A stretch of 64,000 nucleotides of DNA from Leptospiraceae bacterium (lineage in GTDB: Bacteria > Spirochaetota > Leptospiria > Leptospirales > Leptospiraceae), in assembly GCA_016708435.1 (NCBI GenBank), contig JADJFV010000035.1, forward strand, positions 62,001 through 126,000. The letters run 5' to 3'. A model generated the notes under the pieces. The model was not told where the DNA came from and ran no database searches. It saw only the letters and a list, made by a program, of their open reading frames with translations. A program made the translations under genes and the position numbers. This document shows positions 26,023 through 35,334 of this stretch, piece by piece (positions within the stretch are counted from its first letter, which is position 1; every line of letters begins with the position of its first letter).

Positions 26023-27114
26023 ATGATAGTAATGACGAAAAATTCAATTGATAAAATGACGAGTCTTCGTAATTTTTGGCAAGAAAATCGTTTCCAACTA
26101 GGGATACCCCTGATCGATATTCAGCATCTGTGGTTACTCTATATTATAACAACTTTAGAAGCATCTCTTTCTAATGCTGAGAGTTTAAGCGAGACCCTAA
26201 AAGATTCAATTGTAGGAATCATTGATTATATAACAGAGCATTTTAGCTTAGAAGAAGAAATCCTAAAAGAGTTTAAGTATCCCGGATTTGAAGAGCATGT
26301 AAAGCATCATAGACAGTTCGTGGATACGCTCCAAGATAAGCATGACTTAGCGAATACGAATGAGTTAGCCGCTCTAGGTCTTTTGAACATGTTACAGAAA
26401 TGGTTGTTTCAGCATATTTTGAAAGACGATAGGATGTATGTAGATTTTTTCAAAAGAAATTCAATTGATGTAAAACCGTTCTGTCAAGAAATTCTAATTA
26501 AGAAAAAATACAATATCACCAAGAAGCAAGGAGATGTGTATAAAGAAATTTGTAACTTTAGACAAACGGAAATTGAAGAAGTCATCAGTGAGAATATGGT
26601 GGAAGACATTCTGCATATTTGGAAATCTCACAATCTATCTCTTAATCTCCCTCTAATCGACTTACAACATATTTGGCTTCTTAAGATGGTAATCCAATTA
26701 GATAAAGCTGTTAAGACTATGGGGACGACCAAAAAAGGCGAGGTGTTTAACCAAGTTATCGAAGAAGCAGTTGAATATACCGTTAAGCATTTTACTCTCG
26801 AAGAGCGAATCATGAAAGAGTTTCGCTATCCAGAAATTCTAAATCATTTTCATCAACATGAATCTTTTGTTGGTTTCATCAAGCAAAGAAGAAAAGAAAA
26901 TGAATCAGGCGATAGCATGGCAGCATTTCACCTAACGCAAGATCTAAAGACATGGCTTCTATCGCATATCGCACACGAAGATAAGAAACTAGCATTATTT
27001 CTAAAAGATAAAATGAAAGAAGTAAATGAATTTACCCGACATCTTCAACACAAAGGGGAGGTTGCAATTGACCCCGGACAAAGGAACTTCTACAAAAAAA
27101 TCACAAGAGAATAA
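26023..27114 (+). CDS. Double-domain bacteriohemerythrin
   Basis: 363 residues with two hemerythrin domains (~15-150 and ~205-345). Domain 1 has all seven di-iron ligands: H35, H73, E77, H92, H96, H131 and D136. Domain 2 keeps the same pattern: DLQHIW, HFTLEE, HFHQHESF, HIAHED. Such proteins bind O2 reversibly; in bacteria they carry or sense oxygen. There is no transmembrane or MCP part, so a cytoplasmic O2 carrier or store is likely. ATG codons at 26023 and 26032 are equally plausible starts. It stands alone. Confidence 0.88.
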   Translation: MIVMTKNSIDKMTSLRNFWQENRFQLGIPLIDIQHLWLLYIITTLEASLSNAESLSETLKDSIVGIIDYITEHFSLEEEILKEFKYPGFEEHVKHHRQFVDTLQDKHDLANTNELAALGLLNMLQKWLFQHILKDDRMYVDFFKRNSIDVKPFCQEILIKKKYNITKKQGDVYKEICNFRQTEIEEVISENMVEDILHIWKSHNLSLNLPLIDLQHIWLLKMVIQLDKAVKTMGTTKKGEVFNQVIEEAVEYTVKHFTLEERIMKEFRYPEILNHFHQHESFVGFIKQRRKENESGDSMAAFHLTQDLKTWLLSHIAHEDKKLALFLKDKMKEVNEFTRHLQHKGEVAIDPGQRNFYKKITRE

Positions 27115-27133
27115 TGGCTGCTTCGTAGACTTG

Positions 27134-27341
27134 TTTGCCACAGAGTCACGGAGGCACAGAGGGGTTTTAGGAGAGCCTAATTCATATTATCCTAATTATT
27201 TTCGTGATTCGGGTTTGTGTCTATGATACTTAGATGAAAATCATTTAATTCAAAGCTTTCATAAGCTCTCTTTAAATTGATGCATACGAATTTAAAAATA
27301 ACCAAACAAAAAACTCCGTGTCTCTGTGCCTCTGTGGCAAA
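27134..27341. repeat. MITE-like inverted-repeat element, family 3
   Basis: TTTGCCACAGAGTCACGGAG at the left and CTCTGTGCCTCTGTGGCAAA at the right are inverted repeats. The ~165 bases inside differ from other copies. It fills the gap between the convergent hemerythrin and mqnA genes. Confidence 0.75.
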
Positions 27342-27348
27342 TAATCTT

Positions 27349-28098
27349 TTATAGTATATTCCACTCAGTGCAGTATTTTCTGAATAGGTCAAAGCCGGAG
27401 AGGTCAATAGGCGTTATCCGGTAATGCAATTCTTTTTTTAAATAAGAATTTAACATATCAACAGTAAATCTTTTTTCGCTAGAAATAATTTCTTCTAGAT
27501 GCTCTATTCCATAATCTAGCGAATCCAAAAAGAACGAATCAGAAAAACTCGCTCCTTTAGGAAATGCCCAGAAAGCAAATACAAAAGAAAGATTTGTTTC
27601 TTTGTGCCACCACTCTGCTAAATCAAAAACTTCATAGGTAGAAGAATCCCAGGTAGCAAGGAGTGCATTGTCTCCAAAGAGCAAATGGGAATTATGCGCG
27701 TTTTGTATATTTTCTAGAATTAGACTTGGATCTGTGGGGATTACTTCGATTAGTCTTCCAGTCTCTTTTTTGAGTAGGGTCTGTAATAGTGCTACACTAC
27801 TACGAGAACCTGCATCTGTATAAATTCTATCCGGCGGAAAGGACTCCTTTTTATTTTTGAAAAACAAAATAGATCGAACCTTCTCTTTCGCGCATACTCC
27901 GCAGGCAGTTGAATAGGATAATACTGATTCGTTTCGAATGCACTCTACAGAAGAAATAAGTGCCGTGTCAAGCTCGCCCTTTAGTAACATATCTTTTAGC
28001 ACAGAAGGATTTTCAAATACAAGCTCATGCGATCCCGTCTTCTCAAATCCGTAAGTAAGCGGTCTCGCGTTTAGATGCTTTACAATTCCTATTTTCAT
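27349..28098 (-). CDS. mqnA: Chorismate dehydratase, futalosine menaquinone pathway
   Basis: 249 residues, VitK2_biosynth fold: GIVKHLNARPLTYGFE at the N-terminus, DTALISSVECIR, CAKEKVRSILFF, DAGSRSSVALLQTLL and HLLFGDNALLATW. MqnA removes water from chorismate to give 3-enolpyruvylbenzoate, the first step of the futalosine route to menaquinone. Related periplasmic-binding-like MqnD enzymes look similar, but the NARPL start and SRSS motif favour MqnA. No other mqn gene is in the window. Confidence 0.82.
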   Translation of the reverse strand: MKIGIVKHLNARPLTYGFEKTGSHELVFENPSVLKDMLLKGELDTALISSVECIRNESVLSYSTACGVCAKEKVRSILFFKNKKESFPPDRIYTDAGSRSSVALLQTLLKKETGRLIEVIPTDPSLILENIQNAHNSHLLFGDNALLATWDSSTYEVFDLAEWWHKETNLSFVFAFWAFPKGASFSDSFFLDSLDYGIEHLEEIISSEKRFTVDMLNSYLKKELHYRITPIDLSGFDLFRKYCTEWNIL

Positions 28099-28267
28099 CT
28101 TATCGCAATGATTATGGGGCGAGGGTTTTGGGGAATTAAAATTTTTTGGGAGGAGTTATGGGCTTTCTGGTTCTATTAGACAATGGAGTTCGATTATTCT
28201 GTGATTTCTTATCTTCTGAATAGGTTAATGCAATTTGGAGAACTGGCAATTGTATCATACCACCCTT

Positions 28268-28320
28268 TATCCAGCCTTCGGTCTGCCTTCGATCAGCGTT
28301 CGATTAGCCTTCGATCAGAC
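28268..28320 (+). repeat. Degenerate ~12-bp tandem repeat (CCTTCGATCAG)
   Basis: Successive units are CAGCCTTCGGT, CTGCCTTCGATC, AGCGTTCGATT and AGCCTTCGATCAG. About four units, with one or two changes each. Confidence 0.55.
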
Positions 28321-28576
28321 AATGATAAAAAACGAAAGCAAACCGCACGGTTTAGGAGTGTAAGTCAATCTTTTGAATACGGTAATCCTATCCTATTACA
28401 ACGAATCCATAACCTTTTGATGCAGGAAGTATAGGGGTTGTGTAAAGGCATGATTTTCTCACACTTCATGATCAGTATAAATGCGCCGCACACAGAAAAG
28501 AGTCAATAGCCCTATCGAGATCAATCCTCTTTGTGAACTCTGTGCACTCTGTGAGAAATATGAATAGGAATAAAGT

Positions 28577-28620
28577 TGGCACAGACTCATAAACAACCTC
28601 AGTGCCTCGGTGGCAAATTT
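28577..28620. repeat. Partial family-3 element end
   Basis: TTGGCACAGACTC and, 20 bases on, CAGTGCCTCGGTGGCAAAT resemble the two ends of the family-3 element with nearly all the middle missing. Confidence 0.4.
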
Positions 28621-28864
28621 CCTTAAAGGTACTTAAAACCCGTATAGCCTAATGGCTGTAAACCTCAGAATTTGGAGTACAAGCGGCTAATTGCTGTATG
28701 TACTAATCAAGCGTTATGCGTAATTGATGTTTAGTACAAGTAATGAAAATAAGGTTAAAATAAGATTTTTTTAGTTATAAAATAAAAAAATCCTTTAGCA
28801 TTTCCCAAAACGTACCGTTTACTTTAATGAAATCAATCCGACATAAATAAAAGCAGGCACAAAC

Positions 28865-29149
28865 TTGGAAAAAAAGCAACCTAACACACAACCTCTCAAT
28901 GTGGTTCCATCGCAAAAGACGAATGATCCGCAAGCAGTAAATCCTTCTCCTAATTTTAAAAAAATCCTTTCTAGGTATGTAAACTATCGCGGGATCGACA
29001 TCGTTCTTTATTTAAAAGATGGGACTGTTATTGAACTAGATAAGAATCGTAAGCTAGATGGGGATGTCGTGATTAAAAATGGCAAAGAAGGAATCGTTGC
29101 GAGAATTGAACTTTCTGATATCAGAAAGGCAGATTTCTTTGCTGCTTAA
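28865..29149 (+). CDS. Small conserved-looking protein before rpsU
   Basis: 94 residues from a TTG at 28865; no other start is available before the folded part. The first 30 residues are polar and proline-rich; the rest (YRGIDIVLYLKDGTVIELDK, DGDVVIKNGKEGIVARI) looks like a small all-beta domain of Lsm/SH3 type. No signal peptide. It precedes rpsU by 126 bases on the same strand. I do not recognise the family. Confidence 0.6.
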   Translation: MEKKQPNTQPLNVVPSQKTNDPQAVNPSPNFKKILSRYVNYRGIDIVLYLKDGTVIELDKNRKLDGDVVIKNGKEGIVARIELSDIRKADFFAA

Positions 29150-29275
29150 AAAAGCAATTCTAGACTCAAGAATCAAAAATATTTCTTGCCCTCTTATTAA
29201 TTTTTAAAATCGTAGTTATATTAGTATTTCCCTGCCTTCTCGGTTTAGGGAAATAAACGTTTAAAAGGAGATTAG

Positions 29276-29485
29276 ATGGTAGGAATCATTATTAAAGAGG
29301 GAGAATCCATAGAGGGAGCACTCAGAAGATTCAAAAGAGATTGTGCAAATGCAGGTATTTTAAGCGAAATCAAGAAAAGAGAACACTTCGAAAAGCCTAG
29401 CGTTATTAAGAAAAAAGCCATAGACACAGCTAGAAGAAAGCGTGACAAAAAGAAACGCATTTTCGCTAAAAAAGAAAAGATTTAA
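29276..29485 (+). CDS. rpsU: 30S ribosomal protein bS21
   Basis: 69 residues with AAGGAG nine bases upstream. MVGIIIKEGESIEGALRRFK, the CANAGILSEIKKREHFEKP middle and a very basic tail are typical of bS21, which binds near the anti-Shine-Dalgarno end of 16S rRNA. It heads the rpsU-yqeY-dnaG-rpoD order, a version of the macromolecular-synthesis operon. Confidence 0.95.
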   Translation: MVGIIIKEGESIEGALRRFKRDCANAGILSEIKKREHFEKPSVIKKKAIDTARRKRDKKKRIFAKKEKI

Positions 29486-29502
29486 TTAATCCCCAATAGG
29501 AC

Positions 29503-29528
29503 TGTGTAAGAAAATTTATTTTTACACA
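29503..29528 (+). terminator. Weak hairpin between rpsU and yqeY
   Basis: TGTGTAA and TTACACA flank a 12-base AT-rich loop. It could attenuate transcription into yqeY-dnaG-rpoD, as is known for this operon type in other bacteria; the stem is short. Confidence 0.3.
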
Positions 29529-29572
29529 CCCCCTAAGGTATCCCTTTATATTTCGAATCCATCGGTATAGCT

Positions 29573-30031
29573 ATGTCTTTACAAACTCAAATAAATGAAG
29601 ATTTGAAGTCTGCCCTCAAGTCTAAGGAAGAGCCAAAACTCTCTACCCTTCGCTTGTTAAAATCAGATATTCAATACGAATTGACTAAGACCGGTGTGTC
29701 TACATTAAACGACGATCAGGTCATTGCTTTGATTAGAGCGAACTCCAAGAAGCGTCGAGAGAGCGCAAGTGAATACAGAAAGGCAAATAGGGAAGACTTA
29801 GCAGTCAAGGAAGAAACGGAAGATGCAATTCTTGCTTCTTATCTCCCTGCTAATATGCCAGAAGCCGAACTGAGAGAAGTGATTCTTCGCGTCATAAAGG
29901 AATTAGCCCCTAAGAGTCCTGCTGAAGCTGGCAAAGTAATTGGCAAAGTCATGCAAGAAGTAAAAGGAAAAAACGCAGACGGCTCTCTTGTATCTAGCTT
30001 GGTTAAATCCTTGATGTCAGAGGCATCTTAA
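29573..30031 (+). CDS. yqeY: GatB/YqeY-domain protein
   Basis: 152 residues. QINEDLKSALKSKEEPKLST, then LRLLKSDIQYE, RRESASEYRKANREDLA, EILASYLP-like AILASYLPANM and a C-terminal GKVIGKVMQEVKGKNADGSL are the standard YqeY pattern. The domain is shared with the tail of GatB, which helps bind tRNA in the amidotransferase; the job of stand-alone YqeY is unknown. It is conserved between rpsU and dnaG in many bacteria and is so here. Confidence 0.92.
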   Translation: MSLQTQINEDLKSALKSKEEPKLSTLRLLKSDIQYELTKTGVSTLNDDQVIALIRANSKKRRESASEYRKANREDLAVKEETEDAILASYLPANMPEAELREVILRVIKELAPKSPAEAGKVIGKVMQEVKGKNADGSLVSSLVKSLMSEAS

Positions 30032-30039
30032 CAGTCTCT

Positions 30040-31860
30040 GTGCAAATTAGCACCGATTTCGTTCCACGTGTAAAAAGAGAAGTCGGGCTAGAAGCTTATA
30101 TTTCTCGCTTTGTAAAACTCAAAAAGAATGGAAGGCGGCTACTTGGTCTTTGCCCCTTCCACAATGAAAAATCCCCTTCGTTTACCGTATCCCCCGACCT
30201 GGGAGTCTATCACTGCTTTGGTTGTGGAAAATCAGGTGATTTATTTCGATTCGTCATGGATTTTGAGCGAGTTGACTTTAATCGGGCAAAAGAAATTCTA
30301 TCTGAATATTCTGGGATTCCGATTAAGGATGGACATGGGGGTAATAATGAGTTTGCTGAAAAGAATGCTCTTTATGCTCTCAACCAAAAATTTCTAGATT
30401 ACTTCGTTAAGAATCTCAACTCCGAGGAAGGAAAGACGGCAAGGCAGTATCTAAAGACACGTGAGATATTAGAGCCGGAAATTTTACATTTTAAACTTGG
30501 CTTTAGTCTTCCCGGTTTTGACAATTGGAAGAAAATGTCTCTCTCCGAGGAAGAAGTTCGAAATGCAGTTAAACTAGGTCTACTAAAAGCAAGCGCTACG
30601 AACCGAAGTCATCTCTACGATTTCTATCGAGAAAGAATCATGTTTCCAATCTTTGAGCCAGGCGGTAAAGTCGCGGGCTTTGGTGGTAGAACGATTCAGA
30701 CAAGCGAAGAAGCAAAATACATCAACAGTCCTGCTTCTCTTATATATGACAAAGGGAAGATGTTCTATAATCTTTTTAATGCGCAAAATTCCATTCGTAA
30801 AACCAAGACTGCTTTTCTTGTGGAAGGCTATTTAGATGTAATTGGACTTTTCTCGAAAGAGTTTGATAATGTAATTGCTCCCCTTGGAACTTCTTTGACC
30901 GAGAAGCAGGTTCGCACTCTTAAAAATTATGCAGATAAAGTAACCATTCTATTTGATGGGGATGGAGCCGGGCGCAAAGCTGCCTTCCGAGCAACAGAAA
31001 TTTGCATCAAGGAAAATCTATCTGCGGATATTCTACTTCTGGAAAATGGCATCGATCCATTCGACCTTTCTAGGCAAAAGACCAGAGTGGAAATCCTTGC
31101 ACTTTTTAGTAAACCAATTCCTTCCTCTGACTTTGTAATCCAGGAGACCATGCAGAATACGACTCCTGCCTCTAAGCCGGAGCAAAAGAAGAAAGCAATT
31201 GAAAATCTATTTCAATTTATCAAGACTCTAGAAAAAGAAACAGATAAGCAATCTTATTTAGCCGAAGGTGCCAAGTATTTAGGTCTAAGCTTTGCGGCGA
31301 TTTTAAATGACTTCAAAAAAGAAGCAGTACCTAATTTTGAGCCTAAGAAAGACGATAATAGAAATAAGCCTGTAGCCAAACCAAATTCTACATCGCCTGC
31401 AATTAAATACGAAAGAAAACTGATTTCCATGCTAATTTTAAACGACTCCCTTTTACATCATATTAACGAGGTTTTAGACCAAGAATTCTTTGATTCTGAA
31501 AGTTCTATCCTACGTGACTTGATTTACAATCGTTTCTTGGGAAATGAAGAGATTAGCTATGAATCCATTTTAGATTCCGGTATTGATGATTCTACTATTA
31601 GCGCGATTACTCCGTTTATTATGGAGGAAGTCGAATTAAAAGAATTACCAGAAGAAGAAAAGGAACTCATTTTTAGAGAAGCATTTTTGCAACAGAGAAA
31701 GTTTGTTATTGATTCACAGATTAGTAAACTTTCCCTAAGTCAAAATTATTTAGAGAATTCGCAAACAGATTTAGAAAAGCTAATGGTTCTTAGAAAAGAA
31801 AAACAAACAATTCTAGAAACAATTGGATCGCTCAGTTTAGCCAAGAAAGAGGTAAATTAA
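30040..31860 (+). CDS. dnaG: DNA primase
   Basis: 606 residues from a GTG at 30040, eight bases after yqeY. N-terminal zinc ribbon CPFHNEKSPSFTVSPD / YHCFGCGKSGD; RNA-polymerase domain with GRRIMFPI-like RERIMFPIFEPGGKVAGFGG and EAKYINSPAS; Toprim motifs FLVEGYLDVIGL and VTILFDGDGAGRKAA; C-terminal helicase-binding region. It makes RNA primers at the replication fork. The length is usual. It is followed three bases later by rpoD. Confidence 0.96.
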   Translation: MQISTDFVPRVKREVGLEAYISRFVKLKKNGRRLLGLCPFHNEKSPSFTVSPDLGVYHCFGCGKSGDLFRFVMDFERVDFNRAKEILSEYSGIPIKDGHGGNNEFAEKNALYALNQKFLDYFVKNLNSEEGKTARQYLKTREILEPEILHFKLGFSLPGFDNWKKMSLSEEEVRNAVKLGLLKASATNRSHLYDFYRERIMFPIFEPGGKVAGFGGRTIQTSEEAKYINSPASLIYDKGKMFYNLFNAQNSIRKTKTAFLVEGYLDVIGLFSKEFDNVIAPLGTSLTEKQVRTLKNYADKVTILFDGDGAGRKAAFRATEICIKENLSADILLLENGIDPFDLSRQKTRVEILALFSKPIPSSDFVIQETMQNTTPASKPEQKKKAIENLFQFIKTLEKETDKQSYLAEGAKYLGLSFAAILNDFKKEAVPNFEPKKDDNRNKPVAKPNSTSPAIKYERKLISMLILNDSLLHHINEVLDQEFFDSESSILRDLIYNRFLGNEEISYESILDSGIDDSTISAITPFIMEEVELKELPEEEKELIFREAFLQQRKFVIDSQISKLSLSQNYLENSQTDLEKLMVLRKEKQTILETIGSLSLAKKEVN

Positions 31861-31863
31861 AAA

Positions 31864-33615
31864 ATGGAAAACTTACAAAGTCTCCCAGAAGTACAAAGAA
31901 TTATCGCGATTGGTAAAGCCAATAGCGAAGTATCCTACGATGAAATCAATGAGATACTTCCTGATAAAATTTTAAACTCCGAAAAAATCGACGATGTATT
32001 TACGCTCTTACATGAATTGGGGATAGAAGTAGTTGAGGAATACAGTAAGAAGTCGGTTGAGGCTCCTGTAATTCCACCCAAAGAGGAAAAGCCTACCAAA
32101 AAGAAAAAAGAAACCTCTTCTATTTCTGCTACTTCAGAAGATCCGATTCGTCTTTATCTAAAAGAAATTGGAAAAGTAAGTTTGATTTCGGGGGAAACAG
32201 AAGTTTTCCTCGCTAAGAGAATTGAGAAGGGCGAAAAGATCATTGAAGAAACAATTCTTTCTTCTAGCATTCTTCGGGCTAACTTCGCTAAGCTCATGCC
32301 TAAGATCAAAAGCAAAAAGATAAAAGTCTACGAATTAGTAAAGGTAGACAAGCTGTATGCGCTAAACCAAAACGAAGCAGACAAACTCGAAAAAGTTTTC
32401 TTCTCCAATATGGACATCATTCAAAATGAAGAAAAAGTTTATAACGAGTCCGTAAACCGAATTAAAAAATATTCTGAGAACAGTAAGAAATACAAAGAGC
32501 TTAGAGAAAAAATTGAAATCACTTCTTCTAAGATTGATAATGCCACTCGTATGATTGGTGTATCGCAAAGAGAAATTCAAAAGATTTCTCAGAAGATAAA
32601 ATCAATGGTATTTCGTATCAAAGAAATCGACAGACATTTTCTTAAAATCAAAGCTCGCTATGGTCATGATGTTAAGGAGATAAAGACGTTTAACCGCTTC
32701 ATCGAGAAAAACGAGAACATCGAAGAAATTGAAAAGATGATGGGTATCGACATCGACGAAGTAAGAGAAGTCATCAAAGACATTCGCAATAACGAACGTA
32801 AGCTCCGTCGTATGGAACAAGAAGCCGGTTCCTCCACTATAGAGATTAAAGAGTGGGGCGAAAAAATCATGAAAGGGGAAAGAGAAATTTCCCAGGCTAA
32901 GAAAGAATTAGTAAAAGCTAATTTACGTCTAGTAGTTTCTATTGCGAAACGTTATGCGAACCGTGGTATGCATTTCTTTGATTTAATTCAAGAAGGAAAT
33001 ATCGGTCTTATCAAAGCAGTCGATAAATTCGAATACAAAAAAGGTTATAAATTTTCTACCTATGCAACTTGGTGGATTCGTCAAGCGATTACCCGCGCGA
33101 TATCTGATCAAGCTAGAACGATACGTGTTCCTGTTCATATGATTGAGCAGGTAAACAAAGTTATCCGCGAGGCTCGTCTATTTGTGCAAGAATTTGGTCG
33201 TGACCCGACTAATGAAGAAATTGCAGAAAGACTGGGCTGGCCTGTTCAAAAAGTTAAGTCCGTTAAAAACGTAGGACGCGAACCTATCTCTTTAGAAATT
33301 CCTGTTGGCTCAGAAGAAGATTCTGAACTAGGAGATTTTATTGAAGATAAAGAAGTAGAGTCACCGCTTAATTCTGCTGCTGGAAGTATTTTAGCAGAGC
33401 AGATTCGTCAGGTCTTGCATACTCTTCCTGCTCGTGAGCAAAAGGTTATCCGTATGCGATTTGGGTTAGATGATGGTTATGCGCAAACTCTCGAAGAAGT
33501 AGGATATCAGTTTAAGGTGACAAGGGAGCGTATTCGTCAGATTGAAGCTAAAGCCTTAAGAAGACTTCGTCACCCGACTAGATCTAAGAAGTTGAAGGAT
33601 TATATTCTAGATTAA
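31864..33615 (+). CDS. rpoD: Primary sigma factor (sigma-70)
   Basis: 583 residues. Region 1.1 (1-70), region 1.2 (DPIRLYLKEIGKVSLISG), a long non-conserved insert with coiled-coil character (~120-340), region 2 (NLRLVVSIAKRYANRGMHFF, DLIQEGNIGLIKAVDKFEY, ATWWIRQAITRAI), region 3 and region 4 with LEEVGYQFKVTRERIRQIEA. It directs RNA polymerase to housekeeping promoters. It is the last gene of the rpsU-yqeY-dnaG-rpoD block. Confidence 0.97.
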   Translation: MENLQSLPEVQRIIAIGKANSEVSYDEINEILPDKILNSEKIDDVFTLLHELGIEVVEEYSKKSVEAPVIPPKEEKPTKKKKETSSISATSEDPIRLYLKEIGKVSLISGETEVFLAKRIEKGEKIIEETILSSSILRANFAKLMPKIKSKKIKVYELVKVDKLYALNQNEADKLEKVFFSNMDIIQNEEKVYNESVNRIKKYSENSKKYKELREKIEITSSKIDNATRMIGVSQREIQKISQKIKSMVFRIKEIDRHFLKIKARYGHDVKEIKTFNRFIEKNENIEEIEKMMGIDIDEVREVIKDIRNNERKLRRMEQEAGSSTIEIKEWGEKIMKGEREISQAKKELVKANLRLVVSIAKRYANRGMHFFDLIQEGNIGLIKAVDKFEYKKGYKFSTYATWWIRQAITRAISDQARTIRVPVHMIEQVNKVIREARLFVQEFGRDPTNEEIAERLGWPVQKVKSVKNVGREPISLEIPVGSEEDSELGDFIEDKEVESPLNSAAGSILAEQIRQVLHTLPAREQKVIRMRFGLDDGYAQTLEEVGYQFKVTRERIRQIEAKALRRLRHPTRSKKLKDYILD

Positions 33616-33821
33616 AAAATAAGGGCTGAGTAAAAAAATGCAGGAGTCTATCTATTCGCGTTAAGCAATCAGATATTTTTTACCAGCCCCAAAATCAGAC
33701 ACACAATTTATCTAGTTAAATTATCGTCTGAGTTCAAAATTTACACTGAAACTTTTTTTATTAAAATTTGATAATATAGGATAAGAATATGTTAAATCTC
33801 TCTAGAAATTCTATAATAAGG

Positions 33822-33962
33822 TTGCCACAGAGTCACAGAGGCACAGAGAAAGGAGAGGATAGAGGATTTAATTTAACGAATAGGTTTTTAAAAAGTTTTT
33901 CTAACATTTCGAAAATTCTTAATGTATTTTCCCCCTCCGTGCCTCAGTGTCTCTGTGGCAAA
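33822..33962. repeat. MITE-like inverted-repeat element, family 3, abutting a start codon
   Basis: TTGCCACAGAGTCACAGAGG and CCTCAGTGTCTCTGTGGCAA are the inverted ends; the element is 141 bases. Its right end is four bases before the ATG at 33966. The open frame running through it (SHRGTEK, SVPQCLCGK) is repeat translation, not gene. Confidence 0.8.
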
Positions 33963-33965
33963 TCT

Positions 33966-34631
33966 ATGCTACGCTTTATCGGGCGGGTTTTTGTTTTACT
34001 ATTCATTCTATCACTGAGTGCGTGCTTTGAGTATGAAGAGACGATTAATTTTAAGAAAGGGTTTGCTGGATTTGTTGAGATTACATATACCGTGCCACTC
34101 AATAATAAATCAGACAATACTGTGATTAAGTTTCTTCCTATTTATGAAGATGACATTAACAAAAGAATCAACAAAGGCTTGTTTTCTAAAAATCTAAAGA
34201 TCAAAGATTACACTCTCAAATACTTAGAGAAGAATGAAAAAGAAATCAATCCTATGTTTCAAAAAAAAGCACGCGTGAATTATAAAATTGAATTTAACGA
34301 CTTAGCAGTGTTAGACGGAGTTCTACTCGGCTCTCTATTTGTCAAAAAACGATCTAACAATAGTATCAGCGTAAAGCGAGAATTCAAATCAGTTCTTAAA
34401 CCAATTGACCAAACATCCACTACAGGCGAAAAAAAGATTTTATCTGAATCTACTCGTTTACTCGGAGAAGGATTCATTGCCTTTAGAGTCAACTTTCCGT
34501 TAACCTCAGAATGTCGCTCTAGTAAGGGAGATGTGAGTCTAGGCTCAGTCTATTACAAAATCCCTCTTGTGGATACTGTCGATAAGCCGGGACCAAAGTC
34601 CTGGGATTATACGATTACGATGTTGTATTAA
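33966..34631 (+). CDS. Lipoprotein of unknown function
   Basis: 221 residues from the ATG at 33966. Signal segment LRFIGRVFVLLFILSLSAC with lipobox Cys ~20, then FEYEETINFKKGFAGFVEI, and a beta-rich domain with no family I can name. Resembles the class of lipoproteins that follow rpoD-like blocks in Leptospira in length and tone, but this is only an impression. The upstream frame to 33789 is the translation of a repeat element, so any native promoter must be inside or beyond that element. Confidence 0.65.
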   Translation: MLRFIGRVFVLLFILSLSACFEYEETINFKKGFAGFVEITYTVPLNNKSDNTVIKFLPIYEDDINKRINKGLFSKNLKIKDYTLKYLEKNEKEINPMFQKKARVNYKIEFNDLAVLDGVLLGSLFVKKRSNNSISVKREFKSVLKPIDQTSTTGEKKILSESTRLLGEGFIAFRVNFPLTSECRSSKGDVSLGSVYYKIPLVDTVDKPGPKSWDYTITMLY

Positions 34632-34660
34632 GATGAATTCAATTCAGGGATTTTTGATTA

Positions 34661-34830
34661 CTGTCACCTCGAATAGCTTCACCATGAGAGGTCTATCTTG
34701 CTTACCCTCGCTGCGAAGTTATAAACGCCTTTGTATACTATCCTATCGTTTCATTGCCAGATAGATTTCTCACATCCAGCCATTTGCTTAGTAGCAAATA
34801 CAACCGCTAAGCGATGTTCGAAATGACTGT
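34661..34830 (+). repeat. MITE-like palindromic element, family 1
   Basis: CTGTCACCTCGAATAGCTTC at the left and GTTCGAAATGACTGT at the right. It keeps GAGAGGTCTATCTTGC and GATAGATTTCTCACATCC, and like the copy at 25700 it carries CATTTGCTTAG in the right half. 170 bases, 29 bases after the lipoprotein stop. Confidence 0.8.
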
Positions 34831-34909
34831 GTAATTCCTTACCTTAAGGACAAAGAGCAATCATCTTCTTACCTCGATGACCCTGAAGGCAGAACATTTG
34901 TTTTTACCT

Positions 34910-35113
34910 TCACAAGAACTTTAACATGCTCACCATAAGTCCCGTGTTGACAAGCATGAGACCTGCGACCCAACGAACGGTGGATGATCGAAAAAAAATG
35001 CTCGCCAACTCTTTTGCCTTTGCTTCATCGAATTTAGCACTTTTCAGCCGCTCGTATATTTTTAAAGAATCCATTGTATGTTCCATACCATAGTTAGGTA
35101 AAAAGAAAAGCAT
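34910..35113 (-). CDS. Small membrane-anchored protein
   Basis: 67 codons: a short polar helix (SLKIYERLKSAKFDEAKAKE, then LASIFF) and a C-terminal hydrophobic stretch (WVAGLMLVNTGLMVSML). The helix-plus-tail layout resembles small DUF1640-like coiled-coil membrane proteins. The start may be the Met at 35083 (MEHTMDSL). No strong ribosome site. A modest call. Confidence 0.45.
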   Translation of the reverse strand: MLFFLPNYGMEHTMDSLKIYERLKSAKFDEAKAKELASIFFRSSTVRWVAGLMLVNTGLMVSMLKFL

Positions 35114-35334
35114 TTTGTGGTTCTTTTATGACAAATATCAGTTTATTTTTATTTACTGTGTTTAAAAAGAAAGTTGCAATTAAAAATAAATATTGTCTTT
35201 CTTGGATTTAGTTTATTAGAGAATAGTAAAAAAACGACCGCTGTATAGCAAAGGCAAAACCTAGATTAAAAACAACATAATCGAGGACTGTTCATTTGTA
35301 TCCACGGTGGTAATCATTTAAAATAAGAGGTAAT

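Larger units (their letters stand above)
28099..28864. other. Long intergenic region without a supported gene
   Basis: An open frame at 28183-28434 has no family resemblance and runs through a degenerate tandem repeat, so it is left out. The stretch holds degenerate ~12-bp repeats (28268-28320), half of a family-3 element (28577-28620) and an AT-rich leader before 28865. The CCCGTATAGCCTAATGGCTG near 28630 looks like the 5' side of a tRNA but has no matching 3' side. Confidence 0.55.

Noticed and set aside
28183..28434. 83-codon ORF after mqnA
   Set aside because: Runs through degenerate 12-bp repeats, no ribosome site and no family pattern.
28625..28715. tRNA-like sequence
   Set aside because: The first bases resemble a tRNA D-arm, but no T-loop (GGTTC-A-TCC) or acceptor pairing follows.
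33789..33965. N-terminal extension of the lipoprotein gene
   Set aside because: It translates the family-3 inverted-repeat element; the same residues (SVPQCLCGK) appear in front of PlsC.
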